Shown here piece after piece: positions 31,584 through 32,194 of a stretch of DNA of 32,194 nucleotides. The stretch's first letter is position 1, and each line of letters opens with the position of its first letter. Made by a program: the position numbers and the translations under genes. Below the pieces are notes generated by a model, which was not told where the DNA came from, did no database searches, and saw only the letters and a program-made list of their open reading frames with translations. This stretch comes from an uncultured Saprospiraceae bacterium (GTDB lineage Bacteria > Bacteroidota > Bacteroidia > Chitinophagales > Saprospiraceae), in the NCBI GenBank assembly GCA_938028705.1, contig CALIZI010000008.1, positions 1 through 32,194 on the forward strand, in the 5' to 3' direction.

Positions 31584-31591
31584 CAAATTTA
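31584..31591 (-). promoter_or_regulatory. -7 box directly upstream of dnaG
   Basis: On the minus strand TAAATTTG ends only five bases before the dnaG ATG. If used, transcription would start at or within a few bases of the start codon. A TTTG -33 element is not evident at the usual distance. Confidence 0.4.
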
Positions 31592-31608
31592 GCAAAAAAA
31601 GTCGGTAA

Positions 31609-31655
31609 CACCGTCAGGCTGACGGTGAGAGGGCTGTGCCGTCAGACTGACAGCA
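31609..31655. repeat. two short hairpins of the CCGTCAG..CTGACGG type
   Basis: CACCGTCAGGCTGACGGTG (31609-31627; two perfect 9-base arms around one base) is followed by TGCCGTCAGACTGACAGCA (31637-31655; one mismatch). They share the core CGTCAG/CTGACG and lie just upstream of the dnaG promoter box. Probably small dispersed repeats. Confidence 0.7.
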
Positions 31656-31729
31656 TTACTAATGAGTCAAACATCAATATACAAACAGCAGATTACCGAA
31701 CTAACGAGGTCTTTTTTTATTTTTAAAAA

Positions 31730-31737
31730 TACCTTTG
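31730..31737 (+). promoter_or_regulatory. -7 box for a divergent RNA
   Basis: TACCTTTG is an exact match to TAnnTTTG and points away from dnaG. The -33 region is a T-tract rather than TTTG. A second exact box, TATCTTTG, lies at 31922-31929 on the same strand. Confidence 0.4.
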
Positions 31738-31743
31738 CATGGC

Positions 31744-31880
31744 TTCCTCGCAAGATACCCTTTTCTGTATATTTAGCATGGCGATACGAGGTCAGTGCCT
31801 TATAGTTTTCAGTTACTTTTAGTGGTTTTCCACTCTCGTGCTAAATATGCGGATAGTTGAATATTTTGCTTGGCGTACAG
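31744..31880 (+). ncRNA. candidate structured RNA, possibly 6S-like
   Basis: No ORF. Directly after the TACCTTTG box the sequence folds into one long hairpin. Outer helix 31750-31757 with 31862-31869 is 8 bp (one G-U); an internal loop follows; inner helix 31764-31778 with 31839-31853 is 15 bp (two G-U). Then comes a large open region and a terminal hairpin AGTGG-TTTT-CCACT (31821-31834). Paired 5' and 3' ends around a large internal bubble is the 6S RNA design, and Bacteroidota have a 6S form. There is no clear terminator at the 3' side, and no sequence-level match could be checked. Boundaries are approximate. Confidence 0.35.
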
Positions 31881-31958
31881 ATATTACCTTAAAAAATCAG
31901 CATGTCGGTATCTAAAATGTTATCTTTGCAATACAAATTGACCGCAAATACCGTACAG

Positions 31959-31974
31959 GCGATTTCAATCGCCA
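31959..31974. repeat. 16-bp hairpin GGCGATTTCAATCGCC
   Basis: Variant of the arm found at 20480-20542, preceded by the same GTACA context. C-to-T and G-to-A changes at matching positions keep the stem. Confidence 0.7.
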
Positions 31975-32049
31975 TGTAAAAAAATTACTTAATTCGTAAA
32001 ATATTTATTTTCAATTAATTAAAAATAAATATTTTATCACACATGACGA

Positions 32050-32194
32050 TTAACTTGACAATGTTAAATTAAAAAAATAAAAGTATGTTTATTCTTAAAA
32101 TCGGAAATCTACCCCGAATTTGACCTAAAATTCGTCTGACATTTTGAAAATGTCTGACGAGTTTTAGGTCAAATTCAGACCGAAGTGCCTTATT
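32050..32194 (+). mobile_element. F1 element, copy D, cut by the window end
   Basis: It starts TTAACTTGACAATGTTAAAT and contains the 61-nt hairpin at 32116-32176 (GAATTTGACC...GGTCAAATTC), like copy C but with two mismatches between the arms. The right end lies outside the window. Confidence 0.8.

Noticed and set aside
31861-31940. Terminator at the 3' side of the candidate RNA
   Set aside because: AGATATTACC and GGTATCT pair only partly and no T-run follows; the end of the RNA could not be fixed.

Overview
The window looks like a chromosomal segment of an AT-rich member of the phylum Bacteroidota, most likely from the Saprospiria/Chitinophagia side. The evidence is promoter motifs of the TAnnTTTG type, the gene neighbourhood miaB - sigma-54 activator - lptE, a DUF6695-type protein, a secreted protease ending in a dockerin-like module, and a very large secreted repeat protein ending in an IPTxGEWG membrane anchor. 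No tRNA, rRNA, CRISPR array or intact transposase gene was seen.

Layout. 1-4008: a small-repeat-rich start, a secreted DUF4440 protein, an M14-like carboxypeptidase lipoprotein and two convergent histidine phosphatases. 4127-7860 (minus): xisI with the truncated end of xisH, then an AT-rich two-gene cassette made of an EAD11-like adaptor and a large five-helix membrane protein, with a good predicted promoter at 8107-8138. 8287-12141: the 1284-residue secreted repeat protein with its own terminator. 12142-13488: about 1.3 kb of nested small mobile elements. 13489-16936: a GNAT acetyltransferase and an M43 metalloprotease with Fn3 domains. 16937-17807: more small elements. 17808-25583 (minus): lptE, a sigma-54 activator and miaB, which normally sit together in this phylum, here separated by a six-gene accessory island (dual-OB protein, DUF488, AAA/DUF4143 ATPase, DUF488, a small Rpn-tail protein and an Rpn-type nuclease). 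26328-27824: photolyase. 28368-29423: DUF6695 protein. 29605-31578: DNA primase dnaG. 31730-31880: a candidate structured RNA, possibly 6S-like.

The intergenic DNA is unusually informative. At least three families of short non-coding elements (called F1, F2 and F3 here) are each present in three or four copies, several with target-site duplications. Some are nested inside one another: F3 inside F1, and two unrelated elements inside copies of F2. The F1 hairpin shows compensatory base changes between copies.

The best candidates for something not yet described are the EAD11-like adaptor plus membrane-protein cassette, the accessory island that splits the miaB - sigma-54 - lptE neighbourhood (with three palindromes spaced 31 and 32 bp apart in front of its ATPase, and a stand-alone Rpn tail gene), and the covarying F1 hairpins. 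All functional statements are from sequence reading only; no database search was run.
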